Positions 1 to 5,927 of a stretch of DNA of 7,591 nucleotides are shown here, piece by piece (the first letter of the stretch is position 1; every line of letters starts with the position of its first letter). The notes below the pieces were generated by a model, which worked only from the letters and a program-made list of their open reading frames with translations, searched no databases and had not been told where the DNA came from. The position numbers and the translations under genes were made by a program. This DNA comes from Deinococcus sp. GTDB taxonomy: Bacteria; Deinococcota; Deinococci; JACQHA01. Location: positions 1-7,591 of the forward strand of contig JACQHA010000411.1 of NCBI GenBank assembly GCA_016199255.1, read 5' to 3'.

Positions 1-309
1 TCGGACCAGTTCCCGCTGGCCTGCTTCCGCTCCACAGGGCTGCGCTTCCCAGATGGGGTACCAGTGGGGGATGAGGAGGTTAGCATCGAGCTGGAGGGCT
101 TCTTGGAGCTTAAAGGAGTGGAGCAGCCCGTCACCCTCAGCGGAGCGGCCCAGCTCTCCGGGAGACAATTAATAGCGGCGGCATCCACGACAGTGCTGCT
201 GTCCCACTACGGCATTCCCCAGCCAGAGGCGCCCTTCATCCCCGGGGTGGCCGCTGGCGGCATGGTGAGGGATGCAGTGGAGGTGAATATTTTCATCGTC
301 GCCAGATGA
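1..309 (+). CDS. YceI-like domain protein, C-terminal part (5' end outside window)
   Basis: The frame is open from base 1 to a TGA at 307-309, giving 102 residues with no start of its own. The GTG at 64 is in frame but falls inside conserved sequence, so it is probably not the start. The residues fit the second half of a YceI domain: FRSTGLRF (9-16) matches the 'F.ST.i' strand, GFLELKGVEQPVTLSG (33-48) matches the signature 'G.Lt..Gv..pv.l', and the end, from MVRDAVEVNI to the final arginine, matches the closing 'VgdeVel.i.l.a' strand. YceI proteins form a lipocalin-like beta barrel that holds a polyprenyl or similar lipid chain, and many are periplasmic or extracellular. Any signal peptide would lie outside the window. 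The gene converges on the membrane protein gene with only 7 bases between stop codons. Family assignment is fairly safe; ligand and role are unknown. Confidence 0.72.
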   Translation, partial: SDQFPLACFRSTGLRFPDGVPVGDEEVSIELEGFLELKGVEQPVTLSGAAQLSGRQLIAAASTTVLLSHYGIPQPEAPFIPGVAAGGMVRDAVEVNIFIVAR

Positions 310-316
310 GGGCCAG

Positions 317-1288
317 CTAGCCAGCTCTCTCACGGGCCCGCAGGTCATAGTAGGCGCAGACCAGCACGGCCAGGGCGAAGGGAAAGAGTAGAAGCACCAG
401 CACTCCAGGAACGGCGAACCAGGGCCAATATTCGACCAGCACGCGGTTAAGAGCCAGGAGGCCGTCTACTTCCGCCAGCGGGGGCAGGAGTGCCGTCAAC
501 GGGTAGCCGAGCACTGCTCCCACTATCAGCATCACTAGCGAGAAAATCCCCAGCAGGCGCCCGGGAAAGGCCAGCGCCAGCTCTAGCCCACGCCAGATAG
601 CAGCCAGCCCTCCCTCTGCCTCAAACATGAGCACCAGGGCGCTGAGCCCCCAGAGCATGGATAGAGATCCAGCCAGAGGCACTAGGACGACCAGCCAAAA
701 GGGGAAAGGCAGCCGGGCTAGCACCATTCCCAGCACCACCAGCATCATTCCCCAGAGCGCCGTCCACCACAGGATGGCCCCCAGCTTGCCCAGCGCTGCC
801 CGCAGCGCCTGGCCCATGCCAATGGGACGGCCCAGGTAGCGATCACTCAATGCCCGCAGCAGGGCGAACCCTGTAGCCAAAGCTGCCACCCCACCAGCCA
901 CCGCCAGCAGTACAGGCAATACCAGCGTCAGGGCAACCCGGGTGGCCCGCAGGGGACAGAACCTGCAGCGCATGGAGAGCACCCCCGGCACCTGCTGCTG
1001 GCGCTCTGAGGGCCGCACCAGCCGCGTAGGCGGCTGGTTTCCACCCTGTTCACCCCCGGCCCGGGCGAAAGGCAGCCGGATCTGGATCAGGGTGGCGTCG
1101 CGCCCCGGCTGGACGTTGACCGCCGCGCCCAGATAGAGGTCACTTCCCCCCGCTATGACCAGGGCCAGGACCCCAGCCAGCACCAGGCCCAAACCTAGCC
1201 CGAGGTTGCTGCGGTAGAGGTGAAAGGCCCGGAGAAACAACGTCCCCATCCTAGGACCACCCTGGCCGGTCTCGTGCGCAGGAGGCAT
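317..1288 (-). CDS. Polytopic integral membrane protein with C-terminal YYDLR motif
   Basis: The protein has 323 residues with about six hydrophobic segments, near residues 29-48, 118-145, 169-190, 193-221, 244-262 and 288-314. A polar stretch (about 50-117) separates the first from the rest. Family-like marks are DRYLGRPI before the third segment, a 'FEAEGG..AIWRGLELA' amphipathic stretch after the fourth, and the ending CAYYDLRARE. Endings of the form 'YYDLR.R' are common in bacterial membrane proteins resembling the membrane domain of glycerophosphodiester phosphodiesterases (DUF975/DUF7847-like). That resemblance is from memory and implies no known activity. No catalytic residues are visible. 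The first ATG (1288) has no ribosome binding site and abuts a palindromic repeat. The ATG at 1249 (residue 14, MGTLFLRAFHLYR) fits the usual short N-terminus better, with a weak AGGGTGG upstream. It follows the oxidoreductase gene on the same strand after 59 bases. Confidence 0.7.
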   Translation of the reverse strand: MPPAHETGQGGPRMGTLFLRAFHLYRSNLGLGLGLVLAGVLALVIAGGSDLYLGAAVNVQPGRDATLIQIRLPFARAGGEQGGNQPPTRLVRPSERQQQVPGVLSMRCRFCPLRATRVALTLVLPVLLAVAGGVAALATGFALLRALSDRYLGRPIGMGQALRAALGKLGAILWWTALWGMMLVVLGMVLARLPFPFWLVVLVPLAGSLSMLWGLSALVLMFEAEGGLAAIWRGLELALAFPGRLLGIFSLVMLIVGAVLGYPLTALLPPLAEVDGLLALNRVLVEYWPWFAVPGVLVLLLFPFALAVLVCAYYDLRARERAG

Positions 1289-1296
1289 GGCTTTTC

Positions 1297-1321
1297 AGGG
1301 GCGAACACCAGATTCGCCCCT
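1297..1321. repeat. Perfect 9-bp inverted repeat with 7-base loop (REP-like palindrome)
   Basis: AGGGGCGAA (1297-1305) and TTCGCCCCT (1313-1321) are exact reverse complements around the loop CACCAGA. The element fills much of the gap between the oxidoreductase stop and the membrane protein start. No T-run follows on either strand, so it is not a classic intrinsic terminator, though it could stabilise or end the upstream transcript. Short palindromes with a 'GTAGGGGCGA...' arm recur as dispersed intergenic repeats in several bacterial phyla (recollection, not searched). Only one copy is in this window. Confidence 0.7.
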
Positions 1322-1347
1322 ACCCGCCAGGTACAACAACAACCGCT

Positions 1348-3240
1348 CTAGGCCGCGCCTACCCAGTCCAGCCCCAGCTCCTTGAGCTTGCTGGCAGTGG
1401 GCTTGCCGGTCTTGGGGTTCCAGCCGGCCATGGTGAAGTAGCTGTCCAGCGCCTGCTCCAGTTCCTCTTTGGAGAGCACCACGCCATCGGTCTTGCCACC
1501 TTTGAGCGGCTTAAAGAGCTTCTTGGGCAGCGTGTCCGCCTCGCGGCCAATGCCCTCTCGAGCGTTAAAGGCCCGCAGCATGTTGAGCCGGCGCTCGCCC
1601 AGTTGCATGAGCTCGTCCAGCGTGATATCCCAACCGGTTACCGCCCTGGCCAGCTCCACCATGTCGTTGGGCCCCGCCAGCTGCCACGACGGCCCATACA
1701 CGAAGCTGCACAGGTCCATAGTGTCCAGGGTGCTGTGGGCCAGCTGGGTGCGGTAGGCGAAGCGCACTTTCTCCTGGTCCAAGACATGCGCCGGCCGGGG
1801 AGAGGTAAGGCCCAGCTCCGCCAGCTTCGCCAGCCCCAGGCGGTCGGACTTTTCGGTGTAGCCGGTGTCATGGTCGCTGGACTCATGGTCGGCGCCAAAG
1901 GGGTTCACAGCATAGATGAGCCCCAGGGAGCGCTTCACCTGCGGCATGTGCGCCGGCAGCTCCTGGCCTTTCACCGTCACCACCAGGTCCGGAGCGCCCT
2001 TGCCCAGCTTGGCAGCCGCCCGGGCACTGCCCTCGGCTAAAGTATCGCCCAGCCCCTGGCGCTTTAAGGTCATTTCCAGTATCTGCAGCATGGCATCGGC
2101 GTTGCCAAACTTTAGCTCAGCACCGCCAGTCTGCTTCTTGGTAATGATGCCATGCTGGTAGCAGTCCATGGCGAAAGCGACAGTGGCGCCAGCGGAGATG
2201 GTATCGACGCCGTACATGTTGCACAGCTCGTTGGCCTTGGCAACCGCCGAGAGGTCATCAACAGAGCAGTAGGAGCCGAAGGTGGCAACGGTCTCGTACT
2301 CTGGCCCACCGTAGTGTGGGTGCACCTTACGCTGCTCCTCTTCCACCACCCGCTTGCAGCGCACGGCGCAGGCGTAGCAGGTGTCGCGCTCTTTGAGGAT
2401 GGTGTCGTACATGGTCTCGCCGGTGATCTTCTCGTAGCCGGCGAAGAAACCGCTCGAGTAGTTGGCAGTAGGCAGGCCGCCGGTCATCTGCTGGAAGCTC
2501 ACCACGCCAGCGGTGCCGTACTTGCCCAGGTTGTCAATGGAAGGGACGTTGGGGATGTTCTGGGCCCATCTTTTAGACAGCTCCCCCACCAGCTTGGGGT
2601 GGGCGAAGGGGGGGCGCTGGGTGCCCCGCACCGCAATGGCCTTCAGATTCTTCGAGCCCATCACTGCCCCCAGGCCAGTGCGGCCGTGGGCCCGGTTAGA
2701 CATGTTGATAATGGCGGCGAAACGCACCAGCTTCTCGCCTGCCGGGCCAATTTGCGCCACCTCGATCTTGTCGTCGCCTAGCTCCCGCTTGATCTCCGCC
2801 TCGGCATCGCCAGTGACTTTGCCCCAGAGATGCCCGGCATCACGCAGCTCTGCCTGCCCCTCGTGCACCCAGAGGTACACCGGCTTTGCGGCCTTCCCCT
2901 GGACGACAATGGCGTCGAACCCGGCAAACTTCAGCTCTGCCGGCCAGAAGCCGCCGGCTTGCGAATCGCCCACGCCGCCGGTCAGGGGCGATTTCGCCAC
3001 CACCGTGGCCCGGCTCTGGCCAGATACTGGTGCGCCAGTAACGGGACTCAGGGCAAAGGTCAGCACGTTATCTGGCCCCAAGGGGTCCACCCCCGGCTTG
3101 GTGTACTTGAGCAGGTAGTACAACCCTACAGCGCTGCCACCAAAGTAGGTGCGGTAGAACTTCTCATCTGGCTGGTCAACACTGATCTTTCCTTTGGCCA
3201 GGTCCACCCGCAAAATCTTTCCCATGTAGCCGTGTGACAT
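1348..3240 (-). CDS. Aldehyde:ferredoxin oxidoreductase family protein (tungsto/molybdo-bispterin enzyme)
   Basis: The protein has 630 residues, slightly longer than typical archaeal AOR (about 605). Family enzymes oxidise aldehydes to acids, or run in reverse, with ferredoxin, using a W or Mo bis-pyranopterin cofactor and one [4Fe-4S] cluster in the cytoplasm. The N-terminal AOR domain is clear: GKILRVDL (7-14), YFGGSAVGLYYL (32-43), SPVTGAPVSGQSRA (65-78), KSPLTGG (83-89) and GRTGLGAVMGSKNLKAI (186-202). The cluster ligands are visible as C288-x2-C291-x3-C295 plus C511. GGPEYET (311-317) and GVDTISAG (344-351) are conserved in the family. The second pterin motif, DxxGLC, reads DTMDLC (506-511), with Asp for Gly; the first, DxxGLD, reads NMYGVD (341-346). 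The ending FNAREGIGREADTLP (558-572) is typical. The ATG has a good GGGAG eight bases upstream. No ferredoxin, MoaD-like or cofactor gene is adjacent, so the substrate cannot be told. Confidence 0.95.
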   Translation of the reverse strand: MSHGYMGKILRVDLAKGKISVDQPDEKFYRTYFGGSAVGLYYLLKYTKPGVDPLGPDNVLTFALSPVTGAPVSGQSRATVVAKSPLTGGVGDSQAGGFWPAELKFAGFDAIVVQGKAAKPVYLWVHEGQAELRDAGHLWGKVTGDAEAEIKRELGDDKIEVAQIGPAGEKLVRFAAIINMSNRAHGRTGLGAVMGSKNLKAIAVRGTQRPPFAHPKLVGELSKRWAQNIPNVPSIDNLGKYGTAGVVSFQQMTGGLPTANYSSGFFAGYEKITGETMYDTILKERDTCYACAVRCKRVVEEEQRKVHPHYGGPEYETVATFGSYCSVDDLSAVAKANELCNMYGVDTISAGATVAFAMDCYQHGIITKKQTGGAELKFGNADAMLQILEMTLKRQGLGDTLAEGSARAAAKLGKGAPDLVVTVKGQELPAHMPQVKRSLGLIYAVNPFGADHESSDHDTGYTEKSDRLGLAKLAELGLTSPRPAHVLDQEKVRFAYRTQLAHSTLDTMDLCSFVYGPSWQLAGPNDMVELARAVTGWDITLDELMQLGERRLNMLRAFNAREGIGREADTLPKKLFKPLKGGKTDGVVLSKEELEQALDSYFTMAGWNPKTGKPTASKLKELGLDWVGAA

Positions 3241-3325
3241 AGCTGGCGCTCCCTTTCTAGCCGGCCGCCCAGGCGGTCACAGCTGGTGGTACTTTTCTAG
3301 TTTATTCCCCCAACCACTGCCCCGG
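3241..3325 (-). promoter_or_regulatory. Gap upstream of the oxidoreductase, with ribosome binding site
   Basis: This gap of 85 bases lies between the PLD-like stop and the oxidoreductase ATG. On the minus strand it contains AAAGGGAG at 3256-3249, whose GGGAG sits 8 bases before the ATG and supports that start. The gap is more AT-rich in its PLD-proximal half (around GAATAAACTAGAAAAG, 3306-3291), where a promoter for the oxidoreductase could lie. No well-spaced -35/-10 pair is convincing and no U-tailed terminator is seen. Confidence 0.4.
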
Positions 3326-4546
3326 CTAGAGCAGCCGCCGGTACAGCCAGTTGGCGCCCCGGGAAAGCAGCCCAGGCAGCTCCGGCACCTCGCCGCGCTG
3401 CTGCCAGTCTTGTAAAAAGCGCCGCTCCACCTGGGCCACTGCCTCGCCGCCTCGCACCTCCACGTTGGTCTCCAGCATGTAGCCAAACCCCTTGCTGGTC
3501 CAGTTGCTCGATCCGGCCAAGAGGCGCCTACTGTCAAACACCGCCAGCTTGGTGTGCAAGGTGCTGAGCTGCTGGTCCACCTTGAATAACCGCACTGGCA
3601 CCGCCGCCTCCACCAGCTGGCGCACGGTGTGGGCGTTGAGAATGCCCCGGGGCGCCCAGCGCACCACTGGCACAAGATCAGCAAAGTCCCCCGGGTCCAG
3701 GAGCACCCGCACGTCCACCCCCCGCCGCCAGGCGGCAACCAGGCCATTAATCGCCTCTGCATGGCCTAGTTCCAGCATGCTCACGTAGATGCTCTGCCGG
3801 GCGGCTGCTAAAGCCGCGAGCACCGCCTGGCGCAAAGTGCCCTGCCCATCTCCAGCAGTCAGCACCCGCACTGCCACCCCATCGGGGTACACCGGTGCCA
3901 CTCGGCCATCGCCCTCAGCCAGCGGAGGAACCGTGCGGCAGGCCCGCCGCCAGTCCCGGTCAAACTGCCGCGCCAGCTCCCTGGCCGCCGGCCCTTCCAC
4001 CTGGAGCATCAGGTCGTGGAAGGTCTCATAAAGATCGGCAATGTTGGCGCCGCCCACCAGGGCGCGTGCCCCGTCTACCACCACGTACTTGTTGTGGTCC
4101 ACGCCCCGCGCCGGGCTGAGGAGTGAATAGCGGCCGCTGGACAGCACCACCGGCACGCCCTCCGCTAAGAGGTAGTTCAACACCGGCAGCGTCACCTGGC
4201 GCACCTGGGGAATGGTGCCCAAATTCCGGTCCAGCATGACCCGCACCGCCACCCCGGCGCGCACCTGGCGTACCAAAAGCTCCGCCAGCTCCTGGCCCTG
4301 CCGCCCACCAAAGATGTAGAAGTCCAAGCGAATCGTGCGGTCTGCCGAAGCAAGCGCCTGGCGCAGCGCCGGGAAGATGTCGCGACTATCAAAGAGCGCT
4401 CGCACCCAGTTGCCCTTGGTACAAGCCGGCGCCATCACCGGCCGGCGCCGGGGCTCCAGGGCGTCAGCACTGAACTTGCGAGAACGGGTGGTTTTGATCA
4501 GAGGCCTACCCCCATAGTCGCCCCTTTGGGGCTGTGCCCACCACAC
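3326..4546 (-). CDS. Phospholipase D-like / cardiolipin synthase-like protein with two HKD motifs
   Basis: Up to 406 residues. Both HxK(x)4D catalytic motifs are intact: H151-N-K153-x4-D158, followed by GGAN at 165-168, and H331-T-K333-x4-D338, followed by GSSNW at 345-349. Each repeat starts with a strand typical of the superfamily: RTIRLDFYIFGG (70-81) and RQSIYVSMLELG (250-261). Two HKD halves make one active site that cleaves or transfers phosphodiesters through a phosphohistidine. Members include cardiolipin synthases, phospholipases D and nucleases. No transmembrane segment or signal peptide is visible, unlike classical membrane cardiolipin synthases, so a soluble or peripheral enzyme is more likely, substrate unknown. 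The start is uncertain. The GTG at 4546 has GGAGG only 3 bases upstream, and its first 37 residues are Arg/Pro-rich and look non-conserved. The ATG at 4435 (residue 38) lies just before the conserved domain but lacks a clear ribosome binding site. Confidence 0.9.
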   Translation of the reverse strand: MWWAQPQRGDYGGRPLIKTTRSRKFSADALEPRRRPVMAPACTKGNWVRALFDSRDIFPALRQALASADRTIRLDFYIFGGRQGQELAELLVRQVRAGVAVRVMLDRNLGTIPQVRQVTLPVLNYLLAEGVPVVLSSGRYSLLSPARGVDHNKYVVVDGARALVGGANIADLYETFHDLMLQVEGPAARELARQFDRDWRRACRTVPPLAEGDGRVAPVYPDGVAVRVLTAGDGQGTLRQAVLAALAAARQSIYVSMLELGHAEAINGLVAAWRRGVDVRVLLDPGDFADLVPVVRWAPRGILNAHTVRQLVEAAVPVRLFKVDQQLSTLHTKLAVFDSRRLLAGSSNWTSKGFGYMLETNVEVRGGEAVAQVERRFLQDWQQRGEVPELPGLLSRGANWLYRRLL

Positions 4547-4611
4547 CAGCCTCCGGGGGCTCCCTCACCCCTACCTGAGTGGGGCAGGTCAGCTGCCGTA
4601 CTGGGGAAGAA

Positions 4612-5055
4612 TTATACCATGCCACTCGGCACGGTGCGGGACGGAATCCCTTCAAACTGGGCCACTTTGGCCCGGAACCAGTCGGGCAGCGGCACCGGGC
4701 GCCTGGCCTGGTAATCGTAGAACACCTGGGCAGTGCTGGCCTGGGCCACCAGCCGCCCCCGCTTCTCTTCCCGGATCTCATAGTCCATGAGGAAGCTGGA
4801 GTTGCGCAGCTCCGTTACTCTGGTGCCCACTAGCAGGTGCTCGCCCAGGAAACCTGGCGACACATAGCGGCAGCTGGCCTCGGCCATAATGATGTTCACG
4901 TCTTGAAGCGCGCCGGAGAAGAGTCCCAGCTCGGCCAGGTACCTGAGGCGTGCCTGCTCGCAGTAGCTCAGGTAGCGCACATGGTTCACATGGCCCATGC
5001 CATCCAGGTCGCTGAACCACACCTCCACCGGAAAGACGAAGCGGTAGCCTTCCAC
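4612..5055 (-). CDS. Acyl-CoA thioesterase, 4-hydroxybenzoyl-CoA thioesterase/YbgC-like (hot-dog fold)
   Basis: The protein has 147 residues, the normal length for a single hot-dog domain. The N-terminal signature is plain: VEVWFSDLDGMGHVNHVRYL (10-29), then the helix YCEQARLRYLAELGL (31-45). D18 aligns with the catalytic Asp of 4-hydroxybenzoyl-CoA thioesterase and YbgC, and H22, N24, Y28 and E33 sit at the usual conserved positions. The family hydrolyses acyl-CoA thioesters in the cytoplasm; the chain preferred here cannot be read from sequence. The GTG start overlaps the acetyltransferase stop by one base (TAGTG), and GGAGG lies 7 bases upstream (5067-5063), so both start and translational coupling are well supported. 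The gene ends with TAA at 4614-4612. Confidence 0.92.
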   Translation of the reverse strand: MEGYRFVFPVEVWFSDLDGMGHVNHVRYLSYCEQARLRYLAELGLFSGALQDVNIIMAEASCRYVSPGFLGEHLLVGTRVTELRNSSFLMDYEIREEKRGRLVAQASTAQVFYDYQARRPVPLPDWFRAKVAQFEGIPSRTVPSGMV

Positions 5056-5579
5056 TAATCTTCCTCCCCGATCCAGCGCGCCATGAGCAGCACATCTCGG
5101 TACACCCCGTCTTTGTACACCGCCTGGCGGCGCACCCCCTCTTCCACGAAGCCCATTTTGCGATAGAGCCCAATGGCCCGCAGGTTGTCGCTGAAGCAGT
5201 CAATCTCCAGGCGTTTCACCTGGCAGCGGTGGGCTAAATCTAGCGCTGCCTGGAAGAGCTTGGTGCCCACCCCCCGCCGCTGGTAGCCCTTGGCCACCCC
5301 AATGCCCAGCGTGGCGCAGTGCTGCTCGTAGCTCTCGGGACGGCGCCGGAAGGCGACCATGCCCGCTACCTCCTGGCCGTCTACCGCCAGCAGCACCTCC
5401 TGGTCAGGCCGCGCCGGCAGCACCACTGCAAAGAAGTAGACTGCCCCCGGCTCGCTGACACCTTCACTGCTGTACTCCCAGCGCCGCTGCTCGTCGGCGG
5501 AGATCAAGCGGGCAAAGGCTCTAGCCTGCTCTTCGGTAGGCGGGTGCTGCTTGGCATCAATAATTTCCAGCACCGGCAA
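5055..5579 (-). CDS. GNAT-family N-acetyltransferase (RimI/SpeG-like)
   Basis: About 172-174 residues. The acetyl-CoA binding motif A is clear: VAKGYQRRGVGTKLF (95-109), with Q100-x2-G103-x-G105. The following helix AALDLAHRCQV, the strand RLEIDCF (123-129) and motif B, NLRAIGLYRKMGFVEEGVRR (132-151), are typical of the fold. The end, KDGVYRDVLLMARWI (156-170), resembles acetyltransferases acting on protein N-termini, amino acids or polyamines. The acceptor is unknown. The longest frame begins with TTG at 5579, which directly abuts AGGAG (5584-5580). The GTG two codons later (5573) has that AGGAG 6 bases upstream and is the better start. The stop overlaps the thioesterase start by one base, so the two form an operon pair. 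Confidence 0.92.
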   Translation of the reverse strand: MPVLEIIDAKQHPPTEEQARAFARLISADEQRRWEYSSEGVSEPGAVYFFAVVLPARPDQEVLLAVDGQEVAGMVAFRRRPESYEQHCATLGIGVAKGYQRRGVGTKLFQAALDLAHRCQVKRLEIDCFSDNLRAIGLYRKMGFVEEGVRRQAVYKDGVYRDVLLMARWIGEED

Positions 5580-5584
5580 CTCCT
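5580..5584 (-). promoter_or_regulatory. Shine-Dalgarno AGGAG deciding the acetyltransferase start
   Basis: On the minus strand AGGAG touches the TTG at 5579 but lies 6 bases before the GTG at 5573, favouring the GTG as the real start codon. Confidence 0.65.
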
Positions 5585-5661
5585 AGCTTGAGTATGGCAC
5601 CCCGGCGCTGGTCACCGGGCTCAACGCCTTCCCCCAGCAGTAACGGCGCACCTCATCACAT

Positions 5662-5685
5662 CCCACTGGGACGTCGCCCACTGGG
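5662..5685. repeat. Hairpin made of two CCCACTGGG copies
   Basis: CCCACTGGG occurs at 5662-5670 and 5677-5685. Because each copy is nearly self-complementary, the two can pair as a 9-bp stem with a single central C-C mismatch and the loop ACGTCG. It sits in the 130-base gap, 27 bases past the DUF2905 stop on the minus strand. No T-run follows it, so it is a weak candidate for a transcript-end or attenuation structure. I see no other gene or promoter in this gap. Confidence 0.5.
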
Positions 5686-5711
5686 CACAGCGGCTCGGTA
5701 CAGCCCCAACC

Positions 5712-5927
5712 CTACCGGCGCCAGAGGTTGATAACCAGCGTAATCAGCAGGCTGATGACCAGCGACGTGGCCAGCGGCGCGTACAGGGTGAAGTTCCCCC
5801 GCCGCACCACTATGTCCCCGGGTAGCCGCCCAAACAGTGGTATCTTGTCTGCCAAGATGAGCAAGAATCCCACCAGGCAACTCACCAGCCCGAACACCAG
5901 CAGGTATTTCCCAATTTGAGGCAACAC
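5712..5927 (-). CDS. DUF2905 family small membrane protein
   Basis: The protein has 71 residues. It fits the DUF2905 pattern throughout: QIGKYLLVFGL at the start, a first transmembrane segment (about 6-27), the hallmark loop IPLFGRLPGDIVVRRGNFTLY (29-49), then PLATSLVISLLITLVINLWRR (51-71) as a second transmembrane segment with a basic end. The family is widespread and functionally uncharacterised; two membrane passes are inferred. The GTG at 5927 is chosen because a perfect AGGAGGG (5941-5935) lies 7 bases upstream and the protein then has the family's normal length. In the sequence as given the frame is also open far upstream, through the antisense of rdgB into the GHL10 gene. The strong internal ribosome binding site argues for independent translation. 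Its start codon abuts the start codon of rdgB on the other strand. Confidence 0.88.
   Translation of the reverse strand: MLPQIGKYLLVFGLVSCLVGFLLILADKIPLFGRLPGDIVVRRGNFTLYAPLATSLVISLLITLVINLWRR

Noticed and set aside
310..316. Terminator between the convergent YceI-like and membrane protein genes
   Set aside because: Only 7 bases separate the stops; nearby GC-rich repeats such as the CAGCTAGCCAGCT run give no convincing hairpin with a T-run.
2152..3118. Long plus-strand open frames (2152-2781, 209 aa; 2462-3118, 218 aa) opposite the oxidoreductase
   Set aside because: They lie wholly antisense to a clearly conserved enzyme, their translations show no recognisable domain, and high GC makes such frames open by chance.
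3277..3762. Minus-strand frame of 161 aa overlapping the PLD-like gene
   Set aside because: It is the +1 shadow of the HKD protein: Trp/Arg/Cys-rich translation with no motif.
4581..4596. Small inverted repeat GGCAG-GTCAG-CTGCC as a terminator of the PLD/thioesterase gap
   Set aside because: Only 5 bp of stem and no T-run on either strand; too weak to call.
5656..5880. Minus-strand 74-aa frame overlapping DUF2905
   Set aside because: Out-of-frame shadow of DUF2905, whose own frame matches its family throughout.
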